A DNA stretch of 64,000 bases from Massilia violaceinigra (GTDB taxonomy: Bacteria; Pseudomonadota; Gammaproteobacteria; Burkholderiales; Burkholderiaceae_D), in contig NZ_CP024608.1 in the NCBI RefSeq assembly GCF_002752675.1, positions 4,464,001 to 4,528,000 on the forward strand, written 5' to 3'. A program made the translations under genes and the position numbers. The number at the start of each line of letters is the position of its first letter. The stretch's first letter is position 1. The notes beneath the pieces are model-generated. The model was not told the DNA's origin. It worked only from the letters and a program-made list of their open reading frames with translations, and ran no database searches. Shown here piece after piece: positions 41,172-50,254 of the stretch.

Positions 41172-42235
41172 TGACCATGAACGCACAAATGAACCAAACA
41201 TCCACCGACGTCGCCGTCCTGATCGGCCGTTTCCAGCCATTCCATCGCGGGCACGTGGTGCTGCTGCAGCGCGCGCTGGTGAGCGCACCGCACGTGGTGC
41301 TGGTACTCGGCTCCTCGTTCCAGGCGCGCAATGCGAAAAATCCGTTCACCTGGGAGGAGCGCGCCGCGATGATCGGCGCCACCTTGAGCGAGGAAGACCG
41401 GGCACGCGTCAGTTTTGTCGCCGTGCGCGACTACTACGACGATTCCCTGTGGTCGGCGGCGGTGCGCAAGGCGGTCGCGCAAAGCGCACCGGATGCGGCG
41501 CACGTGGCGCTGGTGGGCCACTTCAAGGATGCGTCGAGCTACTACCTGAATCATTTTCCGAAATGGGAAAACATCGTCGTCGAATCCGAACGGGCCATCG
41601 ACGCCACCTGCGTGCGGCGTGTGTTCTTCGAGGCGGAAGACCTCGACATTTCGCTCAGCGTTCTCGATGACATGGTGCCGCCCGCGGTGCGCCAGTATCT
41701 GAAAGCCTGGGCGCTGCTGCCGCATTATGCCGCGCTGGTGGAAGAGCACCGCCGCATCGTGGCCTATAAAACGGCATGGAAAAGCGCACCGTACCCGCCG
41801 ATCTTCACCACCGCCGATGCCGTGGTGGTCAGCGGCGGCAATGTGCTGCTGATCCGGCGCGGCGGCTATCCCGGAAAAGGGCAGTGGGCCGTTCCGGGCG
41901 GCTTCGTCGAACAGCGCGAACGCCTGCTGCACGCGGCGATTCGCGAGCTGGCCGAAGAAACCAAGCTGGCGCTGCTCGGCGCCACGCTCGAAGGCATGCT
42001 GGTCGATGTCAAGGTATTCGACCATCCCGACCGCAGCCAGCGCGGGCGCACCATCACCCATGCTCACTTCTTCGATCTGCAAACCGAGAACCTGCCGCCG
42101 GTGGAAGCGTCGGACGACGCCTCGCATGCCGCCTGGATCCCCATCGTGGAGCTGGCCGGCATGGAAGACCAGTTCTTCGAGGACCACTTCCACATTCTCG
42201 ATTCCTTCCTGTCGCTGAGCGAGGAGCCATCATGA
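41171..42235 (+). CDS. nadM: Bifunctional NMN adenylyltransferase/Nudix ADP-ribose pyrophosphatase
   Basis: A 354-residue fusion. The N-terminal NadM-type adenylyltransferase has GRFQPFHRGH at residues 19-28 and makes NAD+ from NMN and ATP. The C-terminal Nudix hydrolase has a full catalytic box (GGFVEQRERLLHAAIRE, then LAEETKL, near 241-263), so it should cleave ADP-ribose-type compounds. This pairing is known in bacteria and in NAD-salvaging phages. It shares a 1-base overlap with nadE and a 4-base overlap with the next gene. Confidence 0.9.
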   Translation: MTMNAQMNQTSTDVAVLIGRFQPFHRGHVVLLQRALVSAPHVVLVLGSSFQARNAKNPFTWEERAAMIGATLSEEDRARVSFVAVRDYYDDSLWSAAVRKAVAQSAPDAAHVALVGHFKDASSYYLNHFPKWENIVVESERAIDATCVRRVFFEAEDLDISLSVLDDMVPPAVRQYLKAWALLPHYAALVEEHRRIVAYKTAWKSAPYPPIFTTADAVVVSGGNVLLIRRGGYPGKGQWAVPGGFVEQRERLLHAAIRELAEETKLALLGATLEGMLVDVKVFDHPDRSQRGRTITHAHFFDLQTENLPPVEASDDASHAAWIPIVELAGMEDQFFEDHFHILDSFLSLSEEPS

Positions 42236-43155
42236 TCAGCATACGCGACCGTTATCGCGGCAGCTTGCTGGGGCTGGCCTGCGGCGATGCCGTCGGCACC
42301 ACCGTGGAATTTTCCGCGCGCGGCTCGTTCGCCCCGGTGACTGACATGACCGGGGGCGGCCCGTTCAGGCTCAAACCTGGCCAGTGGACCGATGACACCT
42401 CGATGGCGCTATGCCTGGCCGAGAGTTTTCTGACCAAGGACGCCTTCGATGCGGCCGACCAGATCAACCGCTACCGCAACTGGTGGCAGTGGGGCTACCT
42501 GAGTTCGACCGGCACCTGTTTCGACATCGGCATGACAGTGCAGGATGCCCTGTCGCGCTATGCCGTCAGCGGGGACCCATACAGCGGCTCCACCAACCCA
42601 CGCAGCGCCGGCAACGGCTCGCTGATGCGGCTCGTGCCGGCGGTGTTGTTCGCCTATCCGGATCGCGCGCGCGCGCTCCAGCACGCGGCCGACAGCTCGC
42701 GCACCACGCACGGCGCGCCGGAAGCGGTGCAGGCCTGCCAGCTGTTTGCCGGGATATTGAGCGCGGCGCTCGACGGCCAGCCCAAAAATGCGCTGCTGGT
42801 CAACGCCGGTTTCATGCCGACCGAGCCGAAACTGGCGGCGATAGCAGCCGGCGCGTTTCTCGACAAGGCCGACAGCGAGATCCGGGGCACCGGCTACGCT
42901 GTCGATTCGCTGGAAGCGGCGCTGTGGTGCTTCTTCCATACCGACAGTTATGAAGCGGCCGTGCTGCGCGCGACCAATCTGGGCGACGACGCCGATACCA
43001 CGGCCGCCATCGTCGGCCAGATCGCCGGCGCCTGGTACGGCGTGGACGCGATTCCGGCAGGCTGGCTTGACAAGATCAGCATGCGTGCCGAAATCGACGA
43101 CATGGCCTGCCGCCTGTTCGACCGCTTTCATGACGTCAACAGCAAGCATGCCTGA
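42232..43155 (+). CDS. ADP-ribosylglycohydrolase (DraG/ARH family)
   Basis: A 307-residue ARH-fold enzyme. Its di-Mg site is shown by GLACGDAVGTTVEF, WTDDTSMALCLAES (near residue 53) and NLGDDADTTAAIVGQIAGA (near 250). Family members remove ADP-ribose from protein arginine or other acceptors, or hydrolyse ADP-ribosyl metabolites. With the Nudix domain upstream it could recycle ADP-ribose. The start overlaps the previous stop (ATGA), so it is translationally coupled. Confidence 0.88.
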   Translation: MISIRDRYRGSLLGLACGDAVGTTVEFSARGSFAPVTDMTGGGPFRLKPGQWTDDTSMALCLAESFLTKDAFDAADQINRYRNWWQWGYLSSTGTCFDIGMTVQDALSRYAVSGDPYSGSTNPRSAGNGSLMRLVPAVLFAYPDRARALQHAADSSRTTHGAPEAVQACQLFAGILSAALDGQPKNALLVNAGFMPTEPKLAAIAAGAFLDKADSEIRGTGYAVDSLEAALWCFFHTDSYEAAVLRATNLGDDADTTAAIVGQIAGAWYGVDAIPAGWLDKISMRAEIDDMACRLFDRFHDVNSKHA

Positions 43156-43167
43156 CGAAAGCGCGGC

Positions 43168-43731
43168 GTGATCGGCAACCTTGAAATCGCGGCCAACGTG
43201 GGGGCTACCGCAGCCATCCTGCTGGCCGGGCGCAACAGCGTCCACACCTGGTGGACCGGCATCATCGGCTGCGCTCTGTTCAGCGTGCTGTTCTACCAGT
43301 CGAAACTGTATGCCGACGTGGCGCTGCAAGGCTTTTTCATCGTCTCGAGCGTGGTGGGATGGGTGCAGTGGCGTCGTGGCCGGGAGGGCAGCGCGCTGCC
43401 GATCAGCCACGCGAAGATCGGCGCGCTGGCCTGGATCGTTCCGGCCGGCGTGGCCGCCGCCGCCGCGTATGGCGCGCTGCTGCATCACTATACCGATGCG
43501 TACGCGCCGTTTATCGATTCGGCCGTGCTGGTGTTCAGCGTCGTGGCCCAGTTGCTGCTGATGCAGCGCAAAGTCGAAAACTGGGCATTCTGGATTCTCG
43601 TGAACACGGTCGCCGTGCCGCTGTATGCCAGCCGCGGCCTGTATCTGACCGCGTTCCTGTACGCCTGCTACTGGGTCAACGCGATCGTGTCGTGGCTGTG
43701 GTGGCGCCGTCTGGCGCGCCAGGGCGCATGA
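43168..43731 (+). CDS. pnuC: PnuC-family nicotinamide riboside transporter
   Basis: A 187-residue multi-helix membrane protein starting at GTG 43168. The PnuC signature is clear: QGFFIVSSVVGWVQWRRG and KVENWAFWILVNTVAVPLY. PnuC facilitates uptake of nicotinamide riboside, trapped inside by phosphorylation. The usual partner NadR (ribosylnicotinamide kinase) is encoded next but is broken. That leaves transport without its local kinase. Confidence 0.88.
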   Translation: MIGNLEIAANVGATAAILLAGRNSVHTWWTGIIGCALFSVLFYQSKLYADVALQGFFIVSSVVGWVQWRRGREGSALPISHAKIGALAWIVPAGVAAAAAYGALLHHYTDAYAPFIDSAVLVFSVVAQLLLMQRKVENWAFWILVNTVAVPLYASRGLYLTAFLYACYWVNAIVSWLWWRRLARQGA

Positions 43732-43915
43732 ACGTGCCGGCCAAACAGTGGCGCCGCGGTCTCGTGGTGGGCAAGTTCTGACCGCTGCACCGTGGCCACA
43801 TGCTGGTGATCGATAGCGCGCTGGCCGCCTGCGACGATGTGGTCGTCATCAGCTACACCAAGCCGGAGTTCGCCGGCTGCGGCAGGGCGCTGCGCGAGGC
43901 ATGGCTGCGCGCGGC
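43728..43915 (+). pseudogene. NadR-like (NMN adenylyltransferase/NR kinase) remnant
   Basis: Starting at ATG 43728 (4-base overlap with pnuC) the frame reads VPAKQWRRGLVVGKF, then an in-frame TGA at 43779-43781, then PLHRGHMLVIDSALAACDDV, VVISYTKPEFAGC. GKFxPLHRGH is the NadR/adenylyltransferase nucleotide motif, with the stop exactly at x. Similarity ends near 43915, where the convergent esterase gene begins, so the rest of the adenylyltransferase and the whole kinase domain are gone. Both a nonsense change and a truncation mark it as dead. Confidence 0.8.
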
Positions 43916-43921
43916 TCGCCG

Positions 43922-45259
43922 CTATTTAGCCAGTCCCAGTTGCCGCACTACCCACTGCTGGACCATGTCCAGCTGCTCGGGTGACATGGCATGGCCTTGC
44001 GCCGGCGCCACGGTCAGCTGTTTCGGGGCCGTGATCACGTTGTAGGCCGCGAAGGTCGAGGTGGGCGGGGTAAGGACATCGTTGTAACCCCAAAAGTAAA
44101 ACCCCGGCACGCGCAGGCGCCGCGCGAAGTTCACCGTATCGTAATACGCGGTCGTCGCCGCCTTGGCCGCGACTGGCGCGTCCGTGGGAGCGCCATCCGG
44201 CCCCGGCCTGAACAGGGCCGGCCAGCCGCCGGCGCGGCCGTTCAGATAGCCGGTGACGTCGCTAAAGCCGGGATTGCTGGCCACGATGGCAGTCACGCGC
44301 GGCTCCAGTGCCGCCGTCATGATGCTCAGCATGCCTCCCTGGCTGCCACCCACGGCCAGCAACTGCTGCTTATTCCACTTGGGATGCGTCGCCAGATAAT
44401 CGGCCGCGCGCAGCACGCCCAGATTCACGCGCCGGAAATAATAGTTCTCGCGGTCGTCGAGGTTGATCCGGCTGTAACCGAACAGCGCGCCCCCCGCCAG
44501 CGACTCGTAGACCTCCGGTGCCAGGTTCAATGGAATGCCGTGGATGCCCACCTGCAGCGTAATGGCACCTTTTTCGGCCACGGCACGTGCTCCGGTGCGC
44601 GCTTCGATGCCCGCGCCCGGCAGTTCCAGCACGGCAGGGAAGGGGCCGGCGCCGCGCGGGACCGCCAGCACGCCATAGAAACGGCTGGTGAGCGTGCCGC
44701 CGCCGACATTGCGGAAACTGAGGTAGGACACCTCGATCTTGTCATTCGACAGTTCCGGCGCGGGGGTGAGGCGGTAATCGGGCGGCACCTGCGCCAGTGC
44801 CGCTTTCTGGCGGGTCCAGAAGGCGTCGAAATCGGCCGGATTGGCCTGGGTGGGCACGATCTTGTCCGGCGCGAAGCCGAGCGTGGCCAGCGTGGTCAGG
44901 CTCTGGCTACCCACGTCGGCGCTGGCGATGATGCGCATGAAGGCGGGCGTGGACGGCGCCGGTACCGGCAACACCAGGCCGTCGGCCGGCACCACGGCCG
45001 TGCGCTCGGGGCCTTCAAGCATGTCGGGACCGAGGCGGTAGCGGATCGTCACGCCGGCCGCCGGGTAGGGATCGAGCGCGAGCTTCACGCGCACACTGGC
45101 AGGCGCGCCCAGGGGATAGGTCCAGTCGTCGCGGTCCGGCGTGACCGTCAGCGCCGTGCTGGCGGCTGTCGGCGGAAGGTAAACAGGCGCACCCTGGGCG
45201 CAGGCGCTACCGGAGGCGAGGGTCAGGGCCAGCAAGGTCAGGGCGCAGGTGGGCTTCAT
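43922..45259 (-). CDS. Secreted acetyl xylan esterase-like alpha/beta hydrolase
   Basis: About 445 residues. The start at 45259 gives the signal peptide MKPTCALTLLALTLASGSAC, ending AQG. A beta-sandwich-like N-terminal part is followed by an AXE1/cephalosporin-deacetylase-type hydrolase: SRFYGVLAVPRGAGPFPAV, nucleophile GGSQGGM near residue 305, FWGYNDVLTPP for the acid and the final histidine in QGHAMSPEQ. It probably deacetylates plant polysaccharide. Its 3' end marks the truncation point of nadR. Confidence 0.85.
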   Translation of the reverse strand: MKPTCALTLLALTLASGSACAQGAPVYLPPTAASTALTVTPDRDDWTYPLGAPASVRVKLALDPYPAAGVTIRYRLGPDMLEGPERTAVVPADGLVLPVPAPSTPAFMRIIASADVGSQSLTTLATLGFAPDKIVPTQANPADFDAFWTRQKAALAQVPPDYRLTPAPELSNDKIEVSYLSFRNVGGGTLTSRFYGVLAVPRGAGPFPAVLELPGAGIEARTGARAVAEKGAITLQVGIHGIPLNLAPEVYESLAGGALFGYSRINLDDRENYYFRRVNLGVLRAADYLATHPKWNKQQLLAVGGSQGGMLSIMTAALEPRVTAIVASNPGFSDVTGYLNGRAGGWPALFRPGPDGAPTDAPVAAKAATTAYYDTVNFARRLRVPGFYFWGYNDVLTPPTSTFAAYNVITAPKQLTVAPAQGHAMSPEQLDMVQQWVVRQLGLAK

Positions 45260-45437
45260 CAAGTCGGGGCTTTCGTTGGCTGGCTGCCGCAGCCATGTCG
45301 CGCGGCAAGACGCGGCGAGTCTATCACGCGGTATTGTCGATTGCACCACGCTGAATGCACAGCTGGCGGATTCCACTCGGCGCAGTCGCATACTTTTGGT
45401 ATGCTTTTGTACCTATACTAATAGTTTCGGAGCGAAC

Positions 45438-45947
45438 ATGGACATCGAAGGCATGCAAGACGATGCGATTGACATATTAATCATCGAACACGAGGAGGTA
45501 ACTGCCCTGTTCGAGCAGTTCCGCGGCCTGAGCGTCCGCTCGAAGGACAGCAAAAAACGCATCTCCGAGGATATCTGCGACGCCCTGACCATTCACGCCC
45601 TGCTGGAGCAGGAGATTCTTTACCCCGCAGTGCGGACCGCGCTCAAGGATGCCGACCTGGTTGCCGAGGCCATCGTCGAGCATGCCAGCGCGCGTGAGCT
45701 GATCGGGCACATCCGCCAGATGGAGCCGGAGAACGAATTGTTCGACGCGACCATCAAAGTGCTGTGGGACCAGGTGACGCGCCATGCACGCGAGGAAGAG
45801 GAAAAAATGTTCCCGCGCCTGCGCAAGAGTAAGCTCGACTTGGTCGCGCTGGGCGCGCGCATGCTGGAGTACCGCAGGGTGCTGGAAACCGGGCCGGGGC
45901 GCATCCCCGCCCACGTCCGTGCAGCGGGAGACACGTCATCCACGTAG
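45438..45947 (+). CDS. Hemerythrin-domain protein
   Basis: A 169-residue four-helix protein with HHE-type iron ligands: IIEHEEVTALFEQF, ALTIHALLEQEILYPAV, IVEHASARELI and TRHAREEEEKMFPRL. Such proteins bind O2 or NO, or store iron. The ATG at 45438 follows GGAGCG. It is followed by a Crp/Fnr-family regulator, so O2/NO sensing is plausible but not shown. Confidence 0.85.
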   Translation: MDIEGMQDDAIDILIIEHEEVTALFEQFRGLSVRSKDSKKRISEDICDALTIHALLEQEILYPAVRTALKDADLVAEAIVEHASARELIGHIRQMEPENELFDATIKVLWDQVTRHAREEEEKMFPRLRKSKLDLVALGARMLEYRRVLETGPGRIPAHVRAAGDTSST

Positions 45948-46075
45948 GATATAGATGACAAAGCGTCATTGTTCATGCCTACAGCGTGTCATCCACTGGT
46001 CCGATGGTTGGTTTTTCTAGCGAGCCTTACAGTAGAGCCATTGATGAGTTGAACCTAACAACACAGAGGCATACC

Positions 46076-46894
46076 ATGTACCGCACGCAAAATATCGATT
46101 CGAACAGCAACGCCACCAACGCCATCCGCTCCATCGCCCTGGGTTCTGCCGCGAAGCCGGCCTCCGCGAAGCCGATGATCAGCGTTGCCGGCGCCCAGCA
46201 GAACGAATTGCTGCGTGCCTTGTCCCGCACGGACCTGGAAGCCCTGTTCCCGCACCTGGAACTGGTTCCCATGCCGGCAGGTAAGCACCTGTATGACTTC
46301 GGCAGCAAGTTCGACTACGCTTACTTCCCGACCAACGCCATCGTCTCCCTGATGTATGTCATGGAAGACGGCGCCACCACCGAAATCGGCGTGGTCGGCC
46401 GCGAAGGCGTGCTGGGCGTGGCGATGTACGAAGCTGAACGCGCTACCTGCAGCGCCGTGGTGCAGACCGCCGGCTACGCTTACCGCCTCAAGAGCAGCGT
46501 GCTGCGCGAACTGGTCGCCTCCGGCGGCGCCATGGCCCAGCTGCTGATGCGCTACACCTTCGCCATGTTCGCCCAGCTGGCCCAGAACGTCGTCGGTGGC
46601 CGCCACTGCACCATCGAACAAAAACTGTGCCGCTGGCTCCTCGACCGCCTGGACCGTTCGCTGTCGGACGAAATCAAGGTCACGCAAGACACCATGGCGA
46701 CCATGCTCGGTGTGCGCCGCGAAACCATCACCATGACCGCGCGCAAGCTGCAAGCGGACGGCCTGATCCAGTATCGCCGCGGCACCGTCGCCATCCTCGA
46801 CCGCGCTGGACTGGAAGACTACGCCGGTACCTGCTACCGCGCCGGCAAGATCGGTTTCGAGCAGATGCACGACACGGCCTGGAACAACGCTTAA
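46076..46894 (+). CDS. Crp/Fnr-family transcriptional regulator
   Basis: A 272-residue regulator with a cyclic-nucleotide-binding-like domain (about 55-170; MPAGKHLYDFGSKFDYAYFP, EIGVVGREGVLGVAMY) and a C-terminal winged HTH (VTQDTMATMLGVRRETITMT). It has no cysteine set for an Fe-S cluster, so it is not an FNR-type O2 sensor. ATG 46076 follows AGAGG. The YFPTNAIVSLMYVMEDGATT segment is typical of a widespread subgroup with unknown ligand. Confidence 0.85.
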   Translation: MYRTQNIDSNSNATNAIRSIALGSAAKPASAKPMISVAGAQQNELLRALSRTDLEALFPHLELVPMPAGKHLYDFGSKFDYAYFPTNAIVSLMYVMEDGATTEIGVVGREGVLGVAMYEAERATCSAVVQTAGYAYRLKSSVLRELVASGGAMAQLLMRYTFAMFAQLAQNVVGGRHCTIEQKLCRWLLDRLDRSLSDEIKVTQDTMATMLGVRRETITMTARKLQADGLIQYRRGTVAILDRAGLEDYAGTCYRAGKIGFEQMHDTAWNNA

Positions 46895-47068
46895 CAGTTA
46901 CCCTGGCGGCGCGGACAGCACATCACCGCCCGCGCTGCCATCCTCATTTGCCAGGCCCGCCGACCGACGCCGGGCCGAGCGCAATGTCTTCCTGCATGCT
47001 ATGTTATGCGCTTGCGGATGCTGGAAACAGCGTCCGTTTTCAATGACGGCATTGAACAAGGCATGCGC

Positions 47069-47398
47069 ATGAACATCTCCGATATTCCCTTTGGTATTAC
47101 CGACTGGACCGGCGTGGAACGTACCGAGCATCCCGGCGAAACCGGCATGGCGTACTGGCAGACGCGCCAGTTCGGCGCCATCCGCGTGCGCGTGGTGGAA
47201 TACAGCGCCGGTTATCTGGCCGACCACTGGTGCAGCAAAGGCCATATCCTGTTATGCCTCGACGGTGAGCTCGAAAGCGAACTGGCCGACGGCCGCAAGT
47301 TCATCCTCACGCCGGGCATCAGTTACCAGGTTGCCGATAACGCCGAAGCACATCGCTCCGGCACGCGCAGTGGCGCCAGACTGTTTATCGTCGATTGA
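47069..47398 (+). CDS. DHCW-motif cupin-fold protein
   Basis: A 109-residue single-domain cupin containing the name-giving motif in LADHWCSKGHILLCLDGELE. Histidines at DHWC and GH could bind a metal, and the second cupin block is SYQVADNAEAH. Start chosen at 47069 (MNISDIPFG), 9 bases after AAGG; ATG 47063 is possible. Reaction unknown. It is 10 bases from the GNAT gene. Confidence 0.75.
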   Translation: MNISDIPFGITDWTGVERTEHPGETGMAYWQTRQFGAIRVRVVEYSAGYLADHWCSKGHILLCLDGELESELADGRKFILTPGISYQVADNAEAHRSGTRSGARLFIVD

Positions 47399-47408
47399 GG
47401 AGCGGGCC

Positions 47409-47888
47409 ATGCTGATATTACGGGCGGCCACGCTGGCCGATATCGATGCCATGTGGGCGCTGCGTACGCGCGCGGTGCGCATCGGCTGCGCCGGTCATTA
47501 TCCGGCCGACGTGGTCGAGATATGGTCGGCGGCCCCGGCGCCGCGATCGTATCCCGGGCTGGTTGCCAGCGGCGGCGCCGTCATTGCGCAAGAGCAGGGC
47601 GCCATGCTGGGCTATGCGATTCTCGACCTGGTTGCCGGCGAAGTCGATGCGGTATTTGTCGATCCGGCGGTGGGCGGGCGCGGCATCGGGAAGACGATGC
47701 TCGCCGCCCTGGAGCGGATGGCGCTGGAGCGTGGCTGCACACGCTTGTATTTATCGGCCTCGCTCAATGCGGTGGCGTTTTATCGGGCGGCGGGATTTGT
47801 CGTGCTGCGCAATGCGGTGTATGCGCACCCGTGCGGCATTGCGCTGGATTGTGTGGAAATGGAAAAGCACCTTCCCGGCGCGGGGTAG
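47409..47888 (+). CDS. GNAT-family N-acetyltransferase
   Basis: A 159-residue acyl-CoA-dependent acetyltransferase. The acetyl-CoA motif is GGRGIGKTMLAALERMA and the C-terminal strand pattern LYLSASLNAVAFYRAAGF is typical. The ATG at 47409 follows AGGAGCGGG. It forms a short operon with the cupin gene. Substrate unknown. Confidence 0.85.
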   Translation: MLILRAATLADIDAMWALRTRAVRIGCAGHYPADVVEIWSAAPAPRSYPGLVASGGAVIAQEQGAMLGYAILDLVAGEVDAVFVDPAVGGRGIGKTMLAALERMALERGCTRLYLSASLNAVAFYRAAGFVVLRNAVYAHPCGIALDCVEMEKHLPGAG

Positions 47889-47920
47889 AATGCGGTTCGC
47901 TCATTGTGTTTGTCCATCCC

Positions 47921-48541
47921 ATGCGCTACAAATCATCTCGCCCCGTCCCGGTGAGCCTGACTCGCACTGTGCTCGCCATCGCGCTCATCGCCGTGCTGGT
48001 TTGGGGCCCGATAGCAGTGTATTGTTCCTGGAGCATTTACTTTACCCAGCCATCCATCTGGCTTGGTCTTGCAGCGGCCGGCATGGGCATTGTACTGGTC
48101 GCGCGGCCGATGATGCGCACGGTGCGACGCGATATCGAGATGGGTACGCACGCCAGCCGGCTGCGTGGAACGCGCTTCTCGTGGGTCAGTTACCTGGCAA
48201 TGCTCGGCATCACCGGCCTGATGTTTTACGGATGGATGACCTGCGCGCTCTGGATTCTTGCGATGTTGATGTCGCCGCCGCTGGTGGAGCGGGAATTCAG
48301 GGTCGGCACGACCAATGAATGCACAGGCAGCAAATGCAACAGTTGCCGATACCGGGCGGCGACCTTGTTACGCTTCGAATCGACGGATACGGATATATGC
48401 GTCGACGAGGTGAAGCCCGCCCTGCGCCAGGGCGAACGGATGATCGTGCGCGGTTATTTTCACCCGCTGGTGATTCAAATCGACTCCGTGCGGCGTGCTC
48501 CGGCCGCGCCGCCTGCTCCCATGCCTACTTCAAGGCCTTGA
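47921..48541 (+). CDS. Hypothetical membrane protein
   Basis: A 206-residue protein with about three hydrophobic segments (VLAIALIAVLVWGPIAVYCS, IWLGLAAAGMGIVLVA, YLAMLGITGLMFYGW) followed by a soluble domain containing a C-x4-C-x2-C pattern (ECTGSKCNSCRY). I do not recognise it. The start could also be GTG 47906. It ends convergent with, and 17 bases into, the oleate hydratase gene. Confidence 0.5.
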   Translation: MRYKSSRPVPVSLTRTVLAIALIAVLVWGPIAVYCSWSIYFTQPSIWLGLAAAGMGIVLVARPMMRTVRRDIEMGTHASRLRGTRFSWVSYLAMLGITGLMFYGWMTCALWILAMLMSPPLVEREFRVGTTNECTGSKCNSCRYRAATLLRFESTDTDICVDEVKPALRQGERMIVRGYFHPLVIQIDSVRRAPAAPPAPMPTSRP

Positions 48542-50096
48542 ACAAGGCTTCGAACTGCGTGCTCAGTGCGTGATCGTGCTGTTTGATCGGCGGCACTTCG
48601 CGTTTGATATCGAGCAGTTCATACACCGCCATCTGCGCGGCCCGTACCGAATACTCCACCGTGAACACCACATCATCGGCAATCTCGACAAACTGGCTGA
48701 TGAACGCCAGGTTTTTCGATTCCTTCGGCACCGGCAGCGGACGGTCGCTGTGCAAACGCGGCATGAACATGCTGGTGATGTAAGGCATGCGGCAAGGGAT
48801 GCAATTGGCCGTTTCCACCGCATCGAGATCGAAGCGCAAATGGCCGCACAGCTCGCGCAGGATTTCTTCGCCGGTGCAGTCCGACATCGGCTTGGCGACA
48901 AAATTGCCGATCCGGTCCGGTGACAGCGCATAACCCCAGAATACCTTCACGCCGGCCGGCTGGTTGGCAAAGTGCGGCTGGTGCGCCAGCACGATGGACA
49001 TGAACCAGTTCGAATCCTTGAACGTGACCAGCCCGCCGGTGCCGGCTTCATTGCCACTGAACTGCTGCATCTTGTCGAAGAAGGCAGAATCCTGCTGGGT
49101 CACGGTGAACGATTCCCAGTACGATTCCGAAATGCTGCTGTTGAACGCCGCCGGATTGCCGAAACCCGGCTGCGCGGCCGCCAGCTTTTCCCACAAGGTC
49201 CAGCCATGGCTGTCGGTCTTGTCGAGTTTTTCCGGGGCGCTGGTCATGCTGCCCAGGCTCGACGCGTCGGTCATCGAACCGTTCTGGAAGAACACCAGGT
49301 CGCCCGCAGCCACGTCCACATGCTCGCTGTTGCCGCTTCGGATGCAGTCAAAACCGGTGACGACGAACTTGCCATCCACGCTGGCGTGGCCGATGTCGGT
49401 CACCTTGCAGTCGAGGATGAACCGCACGCCTTGCTGTTGCAGCCACTCCTGCAGCGGGCGCACCAGCGAATCGTACTGGTTGTAGACCGTGCGGCGCACG
49501 CCGGCGAGCGTTTCGATGCGCGAAAACTCCAGCATGAAGCGGTGCAAATAGCGCTTGAATTCAACCGCGCTGTGCCACGGCTGGAAAGCAAACGTGGTGG
49601 CCCACATATACCAGAACTCGGTCTCGAAAAAGGAAGGATCGAGCCAGTCGCTGATGGTGTCGGCGCCCAGCGTCTCTTCGTCGGCCAGGCTCAGCTTGAG
49701 CAACTGCGCGCGGTCGTGCATCGAAAAGCCCATCGACGTTACCGGCACCTTGGCGCGGCGCTTGTCGACCAGGCGCGCTTGCGAGTGGGACTTGTGCAGC
49801 TCGTTGAAATCGACGGTTTCATCGAACACGCTCTTGTTTTCGTCCGCCAGCGAGGGAATCGACTTGAACAGATCCCAGGTGCACTCGTAGTTGTCGAACG
49901 TGAGCATGCGTCCACCGCGCAGCGAATAGCCCTGATCGGGCGTTCCCGCGCCGTCCAGACTGCCGCCGAGCAGAGGAGCGGCTTCGTAAATGCGGATGTT
50001 TTCACCGGGGACATTGCCGTCGCGGATCATAAAAGCGGCTGCCGACAGCGAGCCGATACCGCCGCCGAGCAGATAGGCGCGTAAATTGTTGTTCAT
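48525..50096 (-). CDS. ohyA: Oleate hydratase (FAD-dependent)
   Basis: About 523 residues of the myosin-cross-reactive antigen family. It hydrates cis-9 double bonds to 10-hydroxy fatty acids, detoxifying unsaturated fatty acids. It has the FAD dinucleotide-binding motif AYLLGGGIGSLSAAAFM at the N-terminus, YEAAPLLGGSLDGAG, RGGRMLTFDNYECTWDL and MWATTFAFQPWHSAVEFKRY. The start at 50096 (MNNNLRAYLL) begins directly at the FAD motif; longer upstream reading is not protein-like. Acts at the inner face of the membrane. Confidence 0.92.
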   Translation of the reverse strand: MNNNLRAYLLGGGIGSLSAAAFMIRDGNVPGENIRIYEAAPLLGGSLDGAGTPDQGYSLRGGRMLTFDNYECTWDLFKSIPSLADENKSVFDETVDFNELHKSHSQARLVDKRRAKVPVTSMGFSMHDRAQLLKLSLADEETLGADTISDWLDPSFFETEFWYMWATTFAFQPWHSAVEFKRYLHRFMLEFSRIETLAGVRRTVYNQYDSLVRPLQEWLQQQGVRFILDCKVTDIGHASVDGKFVVTGFDCIRSGNSEHVDVAAGDLVFFQNGSMTDASSLGSMTSAPEKLDKTDSHGWTLWEKLAAAQPGFGNPAAFNSSISESYWESFTVTQQDSAFFDKMQQFSGNEAGTGGLVTFKDSNWFMSIVLAHQPHFANQPAGVKVFWGYALSPDRIGNFVAKPMSDCTGEEILRELCGHLRFDLDAVETANCIPCRMPYITSMFMPRLHSDRPLPVPKESKNLAFISQFVEIADDVVFTVEYSVRAAQMAVYELLDIKREVPPIKQHDHALSTQFEALFKALK

Positions 50097-50254
50097 GTGG
50101 GGATCGTCCAAAAAGGTGCATCGGTGTCCGGTGCTAGCCGGACAGGCAAAGTCCGGACGACATTGGCATCTGCCATTTGTTGCGACGCAGCATGCGTCCG
50201 GAGGCATGCAGAATCGCATACAGTGAACGCAAAAAAATTGACGCACATCAAAAT

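Noticed and set aside
43779..43781. Possible selenocysteine codon in the NadR-like frame
   Set aside because: The gene is also truncated downstream, the position is normally an ordinary variable residue, and I see no convincing SECIS-like hairpin; a nonsense mutation is simpler.
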